A DNA stretch of 64,000 nucleotides from the NCBI GenBank assembly GCA_963678705.1, contig OY783218.1:13836152-13900151 (forward strand), given 5' to 3'. Below the pieces are notes generated by a model. That model saw nothing but the letters and a program-made list of their open reading frames with translations. It was not told the origin of the DNA and made no database searches. Position numbers and translations under genes: made by a program. Source of the stretch: Panorpa germanica. Lineage: Eukaryota > Arthropoda > Insecta > Mecoptera > Panorpidae. This document shows, in pieces, positions 22,425 to 35,297 of the stretch (position 1 is its first letter; the number at the start of each line of letters is the position of its first letter).

Positions 22425-22687
22425 CTCAGTAAACATTTTGGAGCATTTTGGAGTCACTTTGACATCATATTGAAGATGCGTATGATTTTCTTATCATGAA
22501 AGAGTTCATTTATAGTTCAGTTTCTCACAATCGTTAATATGAAATGTCTGTTTTATCGGCTACAGATGACGGAACCACTCCACCTGTCGGAATACAAATG
22601 AAGATAAAGTTGATGCGAACTATAATTGAAGTGAAATAGTGATAGAAACGTCACTAAATAGGGCACTTGCACTAAATGTTTACTGGG
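22425..22687 (-). mobile_element. 263-bp TIR element (MITE), copy 2, inverted
   Basis: Reverse complement of the element at 1,917-2,178, bounded by CTCAGTAAACATTT and AAATGTTTACTGGG. It is almost full length, with scattered substitutions and one small indel region near its right end. Confidence 0.85.
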
Positions 22688-25600
22688 CTATTCATACTAT
22701 ATCTCAGGTCTAACCGATCGGGGCCTTATATGATATTTCGCTACATGGGAAAACCTTATGAGCAACAGAATACGACCCAGCACATTTCTACTCAGTTAAT
22801 TTAATACTACATATAAAATTTCTTACTTATTGTATATTTTATATAGTTACACATTGTCCCAATTATTTAATAAGACATTTTTGTTCATTCTCTCGTGTTT
22901 TATCTTATGTTATCTTACTGACAATGTTTATAACTTATTTGAATACATAATAACATATTAATTATTTCTTTAATTGGTTTAAATAATATGTTTTCAAGTA
23001 CATGATGTATAACCAACTAAACCCAGTACGCAGACTTACCGAGTATAGTGAAAAACATAGCAGATGTACAAAACTACAAAACCAGAAATAACAGTTGAAA
23101 ACAAGTTAACACACGGGTAATTATTGTCAAGTAATTTAACACAGTTTAAGAAATAAATGTGCTCCGTCAAATAAAATGCAGATAAATAAATCGTTCCTTA
23201 TCAAGAAAATACGTTGAATTATTTAAATTGAAACAAATTCGAAGTAAAAGAAGCAGTTTTAATTGTCCAATATCTTTAATTAGTGTCAATCATTGCAAGT
23301 GTATGGGGGCTGTTGATGTCACTTGGCTACCATCACTTACATCTGTCTATCTTACTATGTTGACAATGTTGTGGTGTTGTAGTCTTGTAATTAGTATATT
23401 CTATCATAGTAGTTACAAGAAATTGAAAGTCGTTTTCAATTTTTAGTTAAATCTAAGAAAAAATAGTCTTTTAATTTTACTTTTGTTAAAAACCGACTGT
23501 ATTTAATTAGCGAAAATATAAACGAGATATTTTCGTTAGTTAAGCTATAGTTATGTTTGAAAGTGTCAACCAAGGTTCATAATAAACTTCAGTTAACTGA
23601 GAATTAGTCCTGAAAAACAGAGAAATTGTACAAATTTATTTTAGACTGCACTTAATTTAGGATGGATGTAGGGATCATACACCTAAAGGCGGTCACACAC
23701 TCGAAACACTGCTATTTTGTCTTTATCGTAGAATGATAGAGACAACATCATATGAATCCACTAATCAAACAAAGACAGCGATAATAGTTTTGTCTTTGTC
23801 ATAAATCTGTCTTTAAAACAATCTCGTTTCCTCTACAAAGCTGTTCTGAAATTTAAACACAGAAATTCCGAGCATTGGATACCGTAATAGGCAAGTAGAA
23901 TATTTCGTACATTGAAATTGATAATTATTACCAATATAAAACAAAAACAATATTTCCTAATTGGTATATTAAAAATACACACGTAGTTCACCTGTTCACA
24001 TTCTACATGAAGATTTATGACTCTAGAATGGATGTAACACTAACAATTTATTATAATTAAAACAACCATTTATCAGTATAAAACAGTTGTTTATATTATT
24101 TAAATTACGAATAGAAAACAATTTGCTTCAAGCATCTGTTAAATCAATCAAATAAATAGACGTACAAAATGATAGTGTCCAATTACGTAATTTACATCTA
24201 AGAACATAGATAGCAGCACTATGCGGTATGAAGTTAGCTTCAGTTTAAAGCGCACCTGTTCTGTTAGACCAGACATAGTAGATACAGTTATCAGGAACGT
24301 CTGTAGAGTGTAGGTTACGGAGCTGCAAGAAAACAATAAATATTAGGTTAATTATAGGATTGCTTTGATGGAATGTCTTGTGAAGTGAAATGGGAGAATA
24401 TAGGCACTGGCAAAGAGGGATATAACTCACTTTCAAATAAAGTAACGGTTTATTATTAAAACCATATTATGTAAAACATATCTTCTACATATGTAAATAC
24501 TTATTATGTAACATTTAACATATTTTTGAAATTTATATAGTTTTAATTAAAGTTTTTTTCTTACCAGTACCTTTACCACTGACAATCATCTAGTAATATA
24601 TTTTTAAAGCGATAATATTCACAATTGCTTTGTAGTTTTCTAAATTACAGACCGTAGATATTTGTCCTACTCAATTATTTGGGACTGGCAAATACTTAAA
24701 GATCACAGCATCTTAATTAATAAATATTACCACTACATACTTACTAATCCCTACCACAGACTCTACTACTTCGAAGTTTGACAGATATATATATGTGAGA
24801 TTTATATTTGTCTCGGTTCGTTAGTAACATAACCTAGAATTCGTTGTCTTCCAGGAAGATGTCAGCAAAGTAATTGCATGTCATGTTCTCCAGAGATCGA
24901 CATGTAGGTAAATGATGCTTTTACGGGTTTATACGTCAGATATTTAATAAATAAAATAATGTGAAAGGAACCAGTCGTATGTCAAACCCTTCTGAAATGT
25001 TCACAAAACATAATGTTCTTGTAAGAGTAAATGTAAAATAAAAAAATACAAGAAAAGAAAAACAAGATCTTATGGGCTGCTTTTTAGTTTAACAATACAT
25101 TGTATAATGTCACAATATACAGTATTTTTGAAACAGTCTGAGTAGAAAGTAAAGATCTTCTTTAGAATTGGTTGGGGTAGGTTATTTTCCAAATGTAAAG
25201 AATATTGGAAAGGAAACGAAGGAAGATTCTCCATCAGAAATCAAGGAGTACATTGTAAATTTCAAAATATTCTTATAGAAAGTATAGACTCTGATAGACC
25301 ACATATTTGATTCTATAAATTTAAATATATTCATTCTGTGACCGATAATGAAAAATAAAAATCTGGTCTGAATAACAAAAGTTCGATTTCACGGCGTGCA
25401 ATAGGGTATATGAATTTATTTTATCAAAAAATTATTAAGTCCGAAAAAAAAAGTTATATTCTATGAAATAGATTTTCACACCATATTTTCCTTCACGGGA
25501 AATGAGTTAAAGTTTCACTATCAACTACTTACAAATACTGGTTTTTTACAAATATATTTTTTTAAATGTAATGTACCATTATGTAGTTGTGCTACATATG

Positions 25601-28600
25601 TCGTGGAAAATAACACGGAAAAGCCATTAGAACTTACCCCTTACTTCTCTTACATCTCAACAATCTACTCCCACGGTGTCCCAATACGGTAATACACAAG
25701 GACTACCCCCGTCTCTCCTCCCTTACTCACCCATACCTTCACCTATCGTCGTCTTGTCTATAACCTACTACTACCCTTTGATATACAAGGCCTAAGGGTG
25801 TCTCTACAATATTTACTTCATACAGAATAGGGGGTGGTATGCAATACGGAGTGAACATAGGTACGTACATGAGGTACAAATATAATCTATCCCCAATATC
25901 CCTGATATGAATACTATAGTAACTATAACAACTGCTCCCGTTGTCCGCTAAATGTACGAAGTTTTAAGGTTTTTAACTCTAATCGTTGCATTTTAGTGAA
26001 CTGAGATAACAACTGAGATCGACAAATGACACGCATTTCGAACATTGCTTGATATAACGCTATGTCAAATGTCAACAAACTCAACAACAAATGTCACTTG
26101 CTCCCCTGCTACATTATATACAATCCGTCTGATGCATCATCTTAATCAAAATTAAGTTCTGTCCTTATTTTACACTTATTATGTAACACTGTAACAGTTT
26201 TGAGCTACAGATACATGTAATAAATAAGTAAATATCTTTTTCTATAACATTTTTATATAATATTCAACTTATAACTTCACTGATATTCCTCAATGTGTAT
26301 TTCCTGTGTTCCCGATATATGTATATCACTTGTTCCTGATATTCCCTGATTCTCCCAGAGTCCCAGCATTATCCCTGAAGGCTTAGACATTGATTCAAAT
26401 CTGATCGAACACGTTGTCAGGAACACCACATTATTATCTGAAAATAAAATGTTCCTGTTTTACAATAGATGTCGTTATTTATTATTATATAATATAGGTA
26501 CATGTTAAATTAGTAATTTGATTTTAATACGTCATACTTAATTAAGTGACCCTTATAATTAAGTAGTAGTAGTACCTCCTACTAAGAAAATGAATGTAAT
26601 TAAAACACTTAAACTAAACATAGTTTCTAAAAAAATTACAAAAGCTACAGTGTCAAGTCAAAAACCAAATTCTACTCTACAATTTTTTTTTCTAAATCTT
26701 GTTCGAATCTTATGCGATCTTAAAATGGCGGTGCTACAGATACAGTTAACATCGCCTTTTTGATTGAGAAACCGAAATTTATAACAGCAGTAGCCATGAA
26801 TAGATCATTCTTGTTGTCTGGATATAAAGTATAAGAAGAATCAGAACAATATTAGGGGCGATAAAGGGTTACGTGCCTAGGAAGCCTGAGAAATTATATA
26901 TAAAAAAAAATCTTGTACGATTAGCTTCAATTCCTGGTAACAGTACACGTACGTATGCACGTATCTGACCCAATAAATAATTGCTTGGAAAATGGAACTA
27001 ATTTTTAAGCAAAGGAAATAGAAATATTGGATAGTATTTATTTTAGAAATGAAAGCTGTGGTAATATAAAAATTCGACTTAAAGTTATATATTCTTTTAA
27101 CAAACTCAACGGCCCCGATTCCTCTCACTCCATTTTTCATAACTTGAAAGCCAGACTGAAATACAACAAGTAATTGAAGGGGAGTGTTATTTTTATGATA
27201 TTTTTCTTTAAAATTGATCCCTTTAGTCTCTAGTCTAGCCACGTGGCTCTCCAACAATCAAACACACTATTATTAGTGTTATTTTCTCCGTTATAATGCC
27301 ACACCACTACTTACGCGTCGTATATTGTTAATGTTACATTGTGTTGGTACGCGTGCGCCTTGTGTGGGCAATTCATTATCGTTTTGTGGAGTGGGTTGCT
27401 CGCTTTAGTTGGGGTGGGGTAGGGTGGTGTTACCCCATTCGTTGAACCTGTGCATAATCGCTACGAGGAGCTACGCGTAGAAGCGACCGTTGAAACACGT
27501 GCGAGAGGCCATTTTATAGAATGACTAACTAGTTTGTTGTGTTTGACACATGTTTGGGATTAAACAATAATATTTATTGCTGTATTACACTTACCAGAGC
27601 TAAATGTCTTCACTTTGTTTTACATAGATGGCACTAGTGTAGCTATTTTAGAAGCAGTACTTGCTTGTGTAAACAAAATATCTCAATATTTGGGACAGTA
27701 CACACACAATGACCTACCATTTTAAATACAGACATAATTCTTTAGATACATGCTACACAACACAGACGCAGCAACTGTATGAGACACGTTTCTAATTTAA
27801 ATTAAAAATAATATAATTATAACGCATTTTTCCCAGACATTTGATTTAAACGATATATTTGTGAAACAATATATTTAATATTTTATTGTTGGCACAACTT
27901 GCGATGCATTTATTTTGCAATCTTCATGTTTGTTTGTGTCATTCAGTTCGTATTCTGCATTGTATTGTTGAAGGTGTCGCATTCTATAGAATTATGGATA
28001 TCTCTATCTAACTAAATGTTTTATTATATTATAGAAAGAGAGAAATATATTCTTTATAATTTTGTTGAATACATTGCGAATATAAATCTCTTACAATGCA
28101 GACAAACTTTATAAATTACACTGTTATTAAATTTCAACATTTTTGTAGCCAAAAATTCACAAATTTCCAGACGGTTTTCCAGAAATATCTTTGGGTTTTC
28201 TCTCTTCGTCTATTAACTAACGCGTTCATTTGATAATTACAAAAATTTAAGATAAATTTTTTTTAATATAAATAGAAACACAATAGCCACAACATAGCCA
28301 CAACTTATTCAACATTTTCTTTTTCTTTTCAGTGTAGTAATTTAAAAAAAAAGTAAAACTTTTTATGATTTTTCTTAACAATGTATAAGTTGAGCTTTTA
28401 AAATTAATTAAAATATGAGTTACTATAATTAAAATGCATTATTATTGTTAAAGAAACGTATAAATAAAACTGTTTAAGATAAAATTGTGCATTATTTGAA
28501 TAAACAATAAAATAATATAAATTGTCAACGAAATATTGAAATGTGAAACGCAAGGTGGAAATGTTGAAACCATAAGTGTACGCACAATCATCCACCCCCA

Positions 28601-29208
28601 CTCCCTCCCACTCCTGCTGGGACAGTATTTATTGTATGTATTTCATATACGAGTATAATCCTAATTTTGAATGAAGATTACAATTAGTAGAGATAATATA
28701 ATTAGGGAAATTTTTTTTAAATCTTCATATTTCTTCATTTCTATAATAAAACCATAAAGTTAAAATTAATTAAAATAATAATATATTAACAATTTATTAT
28801 TATGTATATTAAATTTTATACATAATACATTTAATATATAAATGTAGGTACTTGTATAAACATATACATATGTATATATTTGTTCTTATTCTTATATTAA
28901 ATGCAGAGTGCTATAAAAGACCGCAGACGTCATAAAAACAGCATCAAAGATTAAACACATAAAAAATGTAATAATACTACAAGTGAAATAAAAATCACTT
29001 GAGGGAGCTTTCCGAAAAGATACTTATGCTTGCTATATATTAAAATTAGCATACATATCTGATTGCCAAACTCAATTAACATTACTTTCTTAACTTAAAA
29101 TGTTCGTTAGTTTTTATTTTAAAAGGTGAAAATATTATCAAAAAAAGAACAAAATAATAAAACTCATTGAGAATTCTTGAAGCAGAAGTTGAATAGAATA
29201 TCTTAGCA
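22688..29208. other. Intergenic, AT-rich; GC-richer patch at 27,300-27,520
   Basis: No exon could be supported. The 27,300-27,520 patch has several CpG-containing motifs (ACGCGTCG, GTACGCGTGCGCC, GAGCTACGCGTAG) and G-runs, and could be a promoter, but no start exon is apparent. A C-rich stretch lies at 25,630-25,900. Confidence 0.35.
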
Positions 29209-29600
29209 CATGGGCTGAAAAGTCCCGGGCCTAACACATAGATGGCGCTAGTTTTATTGCAGACACCTTTTTTTCAGTTAATACTAACCTTCAAAAGACA
29301 GCTGTTAAAATTTCATGATATTCTATTAAGTAGTTTGTGAGTTATTGTGCTAAGAGTGACGCTACTTTTGTTACTTTCAAAACAATGGATCAAAAACAAT
29401 TTCGTGTTTTAATTTTACACTGCTTCTTGATAGGAAAAAATACCGTTCAAGCGAAGCAATGGCTTGAAAAGTGTTATGGGGACTCCGCTCCATCAGAAAC
29501 AACAATAAAACGTTGGTTTGCTGACTTCAAACGTGGTCGTAGAGACACCGATGATGCAGAACGCAGTGGACGTCCAAATGAGTTACATTGTTGATATTTA
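29209..29600 (+). mobile_element. Mariner transposon 5' remnant (transposase N-terminal half only)
   Basis: The left end TGGGCTGAAAAGTCCCGGGC with a ~170-bp leader is followed by an open frame from 29,385 that begins MDQKQFRVLILHCFLIGKNT. It continues through AKQWLEKCYGDSAPS, TIKRWFADFKRGRR and DAERSGRPNE. These are hallmark residues of the mariner helix-turn-helix N-terminal domain (compare SAP..TI..WY..FKRG and GERSGRP in irritans-type mariners). The similarity stops at about residue 66, right after GRPNE, where the open frame runs into unrelated sequence and stops at 29,594. The catalytic DDD domain and the right TIR are absent, so the copy is inert. Within the mariners, irritans-like affinity is an inference. 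Confidence 0.9.
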
Positions 29601-32600
29601 GTGTGATTTTTCATTTCATTAAATGTAGTCGTATTACATTAGATTTTAATTTTATTCTTAATAACGTTCCTAAGAAATTATAAAAGATATTCTAAAAAGA
29701 AATTGCAAAGTGCATCATATGGTACCTGTTTAATTGATCAATGATAGCTGCTACAAAAGAAGAAGAATAGAGAACCGTATATACAGAAATTTTTTCGAAT
29801 TACTAAATAGTTTACAAACTCTATTGAAACACTAAGGTTCTTACGTTAACTTTAACCGTAAGATCGCGGTTTTAGAGTTAATGAAACTTTTTGATTAATT
29901 TCTCGGAAACTCTACATCATATTTAAGGTTGAATTATCTAGTCCACACTAAAATAACTTTAGTTTTCGTAAGCTCCTTTAATATAATTATTTCCTACATA
30001 TTTCTATGTGTAGATGAGTATAGCAATCCAACCATTCTTCGAGCAACGTTTAGTATATTTTATAACACATCGTATAATAAAAAAAGAACACTGAAACCTA
30101 AACATGAATGACCAATGCCAATACCCATATGATCCAAACAATACCAGACCATATGACCATACGTCATAAAATGGACACGTGACCGCTTACAATCAAACTA
30201 AAAATAAAATAAAATATGAACCATAAAACCGCTGTATTTGAAATTAACACGGCTATTTGTTTAGTTGATCGTAAACACTATTGTAAAACTTGAAAGCATC
30301 AATAACGTCGAAGGTGGTCCTTTCACTGCCTAAGAATTCTTGGTTAGATTTAGAACTATTGGCGGATCATGCTCGCCGAGCCAATTAATCGAGTTATACT
30401 GAAATACATTCTCTCTGTGCATAGTTATGTAGCATTGACGTATAAGTTACGTCCGAACGTATTAAATACGTCATTCTTACATATCCAAATGAAAAACATT
30501 TCGATAAATAGTTAGAATTTTGTATATAAAAAAAACCACAACAATTTATACAATTTGCATTTTATAATTTTTATTATTTAGTTGGTATACACTAAAACCG
30601 AACGCTTTTGAAACATTTTTATAACTTCAGGGCAATATGTTATATAAAAATAGAATGAAAGATTAATAAGGGTGGTTTGTGGTGGAAAAAGAAGGGGGAG
30701 AATTATACAAAACATTGAAATATAAAAAGTAAATTATTAATATACTGTTTTTGTGTTTGTATGTTTTGTTTATTATGTTTTTTAAATAAAAGAGCATGTA
30801 ATTAATATAAAGTACTTTTAAATAACATAAATTATAAATAATTTGAATGTCGTGTATATGAAACAAACAAAATATGTTAAATAAAAATGACAAAACAATA
30901 CATTTGAATGAGAATTATGTTTGGGATGCATGCGATTATTTAAATACGTTCTTCAACGTTTTGCAACGTTGCCTGGAGCTTAAAATATGGTTGGAAAATT
31001 ATTTGATTCAATACTAAATGGACGGAAAGAAGTAAGAATTAATCATATAAGATATATATTAACAGGACCGTTGCTAGGGGGTTGACGAGGTTGGACATTG
31101 CCAAGCGGGCATAAAAATGACACGCAGAGGCATACCGCAGACTCAATTTTGACTAGATTCAATGATTTTCGCGTAGATGCTACGCAAAAAAATATTTAAG
31201 ATAAGCTTGAAGTAAAATGTGACTAGTTACATTAGGTTTTCGGGTCGTCATTTGATTTTAGAGCCGTTGAGAAGCATAATTTCTTTTTGAATGTCTACCA
31301 TGAGCCTGTGTATCTTCTGCTCTGTAGTTTATACATCTTTTAGTATTTATTTGTCCGAAAAAACGCATCTCAGCGAAAAATAAATTTCATAAAGTTATCG
31401 TTTTCATAAACGTTCGTAGGATTTTTTATGTCATTTATTTTTATATTTTTTGATATGTTATCCTACAAACTTATTGAGTGTGACAGTCTCGAATTCAAAC
31501 TACTATCACGAAATATAGTTTGTTAAGAGTAGTTTTCTATTTGTTTGACTTTAAGCATAAAATTATACAATTTATAGTGTACCAATACACAGAGAGATAA
31601 TTAAAATAATTGAAAAAAATAATATCGAATGATTTATTAAAAATAAAAATACATTTTTAATTTATATATTTCACATATTATTAAAATGACAAAGAGATCC
31701 TCATCTATTCAATTAGAGTTTCATAATTAAAAAAAATAAAAAACTGTCAAAATAATATATATTAAATAAAATACAGGTAAAAATATATATAAATAATGTA
31801 TAACCATTACCAAAAACTAATAATATAAATAAAAACTAATGAAACTAATATTTGATTAGTCTAGATATCATAACCTCAAAAAGGCTATAAAAATGATTTA
31901 TTTTTTACGTCTATGAATTTATTCTTTTTTTGCAATGAATTTAAATAATGTAACATATGTTTTGAAGAGGGCGATTTGATTGATTAGATGTCATAAATAC
32001 ATTAGAAAAACATCATTTGTTAATACATTTTAAATGCTATGAAAACAATATTATATTATAACTAAAAATCACAGTATGGCTTCAATTAAACACAATATGT
32101 TGCTTACTCAGGTAAAACGTGTCGTTTAATCAATTTTATATGTTTGTTTATGGATTTTATTTGTCAAATTTATGGTTATTTACTTCATGAAATAATTATT
32201 TTAACATGTTGTTTTATTATACAATGTGTTTACGCGAGGTTAACCTATATTCTATATCGCTGAATCAAGTATCAACCTGTCAATCTCTCTTCCGTGATGA
32301 AGGACTTGTAGAAATAGGATAACGAACCATATTTGTATAATAACATATGCAACACATATTGTTCAACGCTAGATACTATGATAAATAACATTTTCGCGGA
32401 TTGGTACAGTTTACTACAGCTTACGAAACGTTCAAACCACATTTTAAACAACAGAAGAAGGAAATATTTTCATGGAAACTGGTGTTGCTTTTAACTTAAT
32501 CCAAAGTACAAACTTTGAGGGAACTCTGGTAACGGCCAAAATATCTGCCAAATGTCACCGCAATGACGGTTGTATGTTGACAGACATGCTGAAGGACACT

Positions 32601-34379
32601 TTACAAACACAATAGTGTCGATAATATTTCTTTTAAAATAGTGAAATAATTTTCAAAAATTTCTCTTAAAACTGATTGGAAATTATAATTGTCTCGATTA
32701 TTCAATGACGCCAGACATAAATTTCTTAATTGGCAATAGAAATTCTCTCACATAAATTAATTTAACAAAAAACTTGTATTTTCTGTGAAAGCGAATATTA
32801 ATTTATTTAGCGAGAATTAACACATGTTATATAAAACACACATTTTTATAAATAATAATTTTTCTACTAATTATACAATAATTTTCATATAAAAACCATT
32901 TTCAGTAGTACACGTATACATTGAATGTAACATTACTGCATTAAAATTCAAACGATGAAGCCAATAAAAGCGCAGCCAGTTCATATTTCTCTTGTTGGCT
33001 GCATTTGTTGCACTGCACTGTCTCTGTGCTTGATTAATCATATAACGAAATCAGAATAAATCAATATTATTGATACAAATATTTATTTATTATTTTTAAA
33101 TGCTTAAGTTGTTTTACTTTTGCGTCGGATTTACACTAGAAAATTTCTCGTGCGGACGATCAAAATAGAACCGCCTTCTTTTGAACGCACAATCCTATTT
33201 TAAAGATGCCTTATATCTAATTATTATTGTAACACCTAATTATTCGACTTGTTCGAATTCACCTTAAAAGAAATAGAATCAGAATATATTTAAAGCAGAT
33301 ATATTTAGTTGTGTTCTTCTGGCTTTCATATAAAATTTTATTTAGTATTCTAGATGTCACTTCTGACCTTAATAATAACTACATATAAAAAATTTTATGA
33401 AATTTGATATTATTAAAAACTTGTATTAATAATAAATTATATAAGTTGTTTTGTGACGTCACTGACAATAAACCACATCGATGAATGTTTAAAAGTTTTT
33501 CTGTTTTCATTTATTAATAAATAAATGCTAAGTTTTATTTATAATAAATAATATTTATTACATCTTTAAATATTTCAAATATTTTTCAAATATTGAACTA
33601 ATATAAATTTAATTAGTTTTTTATAGTAAGTTATTTTTATATTTATGGCAAAACTATTCAAGAAAATACATATCAGCAATATGAAGAAGTTTGATCACTG
33701 TTGATGACATTTCCATTTCTAAGAGTTAATTTGGTGGGATGGCAGCACTGTCTTTTGTGGAGAGGAGGGAACTTTGAACCGCATAATTCTACATTGAAAA
33801 AAACCATAATTAAAACTGATTAAAAGAAAAATATATAAAATTGCAAACTGTCAGAGGTAGTCGGTATAAACCTCGTTATCGGAAATAAACCGATGTTAAA
33901 TTAATTTAAAGAAAATCACGTCATCTCTGAGTACTAATAAACTATGAGTAGTTGTAATAAATCATACACAATTATTTCCAATTAGGAGACAACTTCAGCA
34001 AGCAATAATTTCTTTATATAGACAAACAACTTGCAGCTACTTGTCGCTATGATATGGGTATTAATTGACAAGAGATTCTACTTCTACTGCATGTGCATGC
34101 ACTACATTTTATGGGAATGATTCAAAATGTAACAATCGTGCGAAGAAAATGTAGATATTACAAATAATACACCATGAAGATTCGCTGAGTTAACATCTGT
34201 TTAAATATATGATGTCAACTGCAGATAATATGTGGGCAAGCATTGAAATCTATTGACCGTGTCCACTGTGTCTGTTAGTAGCAGAGAAAACTGACTCGCT
34301 GTAAAATATTCCCGAAACAACTAGGAGTAATATGCTATGAAGAAAATATGGCGATCCTAAGAATAATAAGTGAGGAGCT
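29601..34379. other. Intergenic, very AT-rich
   Basis: Nothing firmly supported. At 31,070 the sequence CAGGACCGTTGCTAGGGGG resembles a hAT-like terminus, without a partner. Open frames here are AT-rich noise. Confidence 0.35.
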
Positions 34380-34620
34380 GAGTAAGGTGGGAAACAAAGG
34401 GGGAACGAGAAAGAGAATAGAAGGAAAAGCACAAAAGATACACAAAAAGTATAGCGATGAAGGGAAGGGAAATGGTACAGGGAAGAGGAGGCGCTAGAAG
34501 TTATAAAAAAGGAAAGTAAAGGTAGACAGTAAAAAATATATATAAATATAGATCTAGAAAGAGAAGTAGCGGAAGCAAGAATATAGGACAAAAAGAAGTG
34601 ATACAAGGAGAAGAAGAAAG
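34380..34620. repeat. Purine-rich tract
   Basis: About 240 bp heavily biased to A/G on the plus strand. The long minus-strand open frames across it (Ser/Phe/Leu/Pro-rich) are translations of the pyrimidine strand, not genes. Confidence 0.65.
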
Positions 34621-35084
34621 TGATGGGAATGAGTATAAATAGGGATTAAAATCTATAAATAGTTTTCGGTTTAATTTAAGTGGAGAATGAAATGAAATTA
34701 GACAATGTAATGTCAACTAATTGTCTATATTGCCACATAGGTAACAAGAGCGTTGTCATCACAGAACATCTCAATCGTTGCTTTACATTCGTACAGTGCT
34801 GCCACAAGTTATTAAGTTAACTTATTCTTTCCTAACCTATAAATCTGATAACACAAGTCATTTATCGATGCTCGACATATATATTCAATGTTCAATCTTA
34901 TCTTATACAACTAAACTTGACTTTTCTTACATTTCTATTAGTATTAGAGCCCTTTTCCTTTTGTGGTAACTTTAAAACTAGTTTTCTTTTGAAAATCTAT
35001 GTAGAAAACGTGTTCGTGTTCTATTCGTATGTGTTACCGTTACGTAGCGTAATCGTAACATACAATGGCTGCTTTTTAGGGTGG

Positions 35085-35256
35085 CAGGGGCAGCACTGTA
35101 GCAGTCATTTGTTCGACAAGGGCGGCAACAAATGCAATCGCCGCGACGCCGACGTCTGAACATAAAACGACAAAAACCTATAAGTAGAAAACCCGTGTGA
35201 AGCACAAATAAAGTTAGAAAGGCGTCGCGACGCTTAGTTGCTCAGCGCCAAGTAGA
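35085..35256 (+). promoter_or_regulatory. CpG-dense patch, putative promoter
   Basis: A short GC- and CpG-rich island in an AT-rich background (CGCCGCGACGCCGACGTC near 35,140; the perfect 12-bp palindrome GCGTCGCGACGC at 35,222-35,233). A TATA-like CCTATAAGTAG lies near 35,177, about 80 nt before a start codon with a downstream splice donor. Composition and arrangement are seen; promoter function is inference. Confidence 0.35.
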
Positions 35257-35297
35257 ATGGATAGTGTAGTTACAAGTATATTAGAGGTATTGTTAAG
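35257..35297 (+). CDS. Candidate first coding exon, plus strand
   Basis: A start codon at 35,257 (context AGTAGAATGG) opens MDSVVTSILEVLL. Coding runs 41 nt, to phase 2, before a donor TTAAG|GTAAAG at 35,298. An alternative donor, TTAGAG|GTATTG, lies just upstream. It follows the CpG-dense patch with a TATA-like box. No partner exon with a compatible acceptor was found. The product is not recognised and the exon is short enough to be coincidence. Confidence 0.25.

Noticed and set aside
26877-27257. 126-codon minus-strand open frame
   Set aside because: Low-complexity hydrophobic/Tyr-rich translation without recognisable features. Not enough to call a gene.
31070-31140. hAT-like terminus CAGGACCGTTGCTAGGG
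   Set aside because: No matching opposite end or target duplication found; too short to stand alone.
34250-34716. Ser/Phe/Leu/Pro-rich minus-strand open frames resembling a membrane protein
   Set aside because: They are translations of the pyrimidine strand of a purine tract.
35085-35160. Internal exon reading WQGQHCSSHLFDKGGNKC after a TTTTTAG acceptor
   Set aside because: It is phase-compatible with the 5,943 donor, but 29 kb away and ending in a stop within 30 codons with no poly(A) signal. More likely part of the CpG-dense promoter patch.
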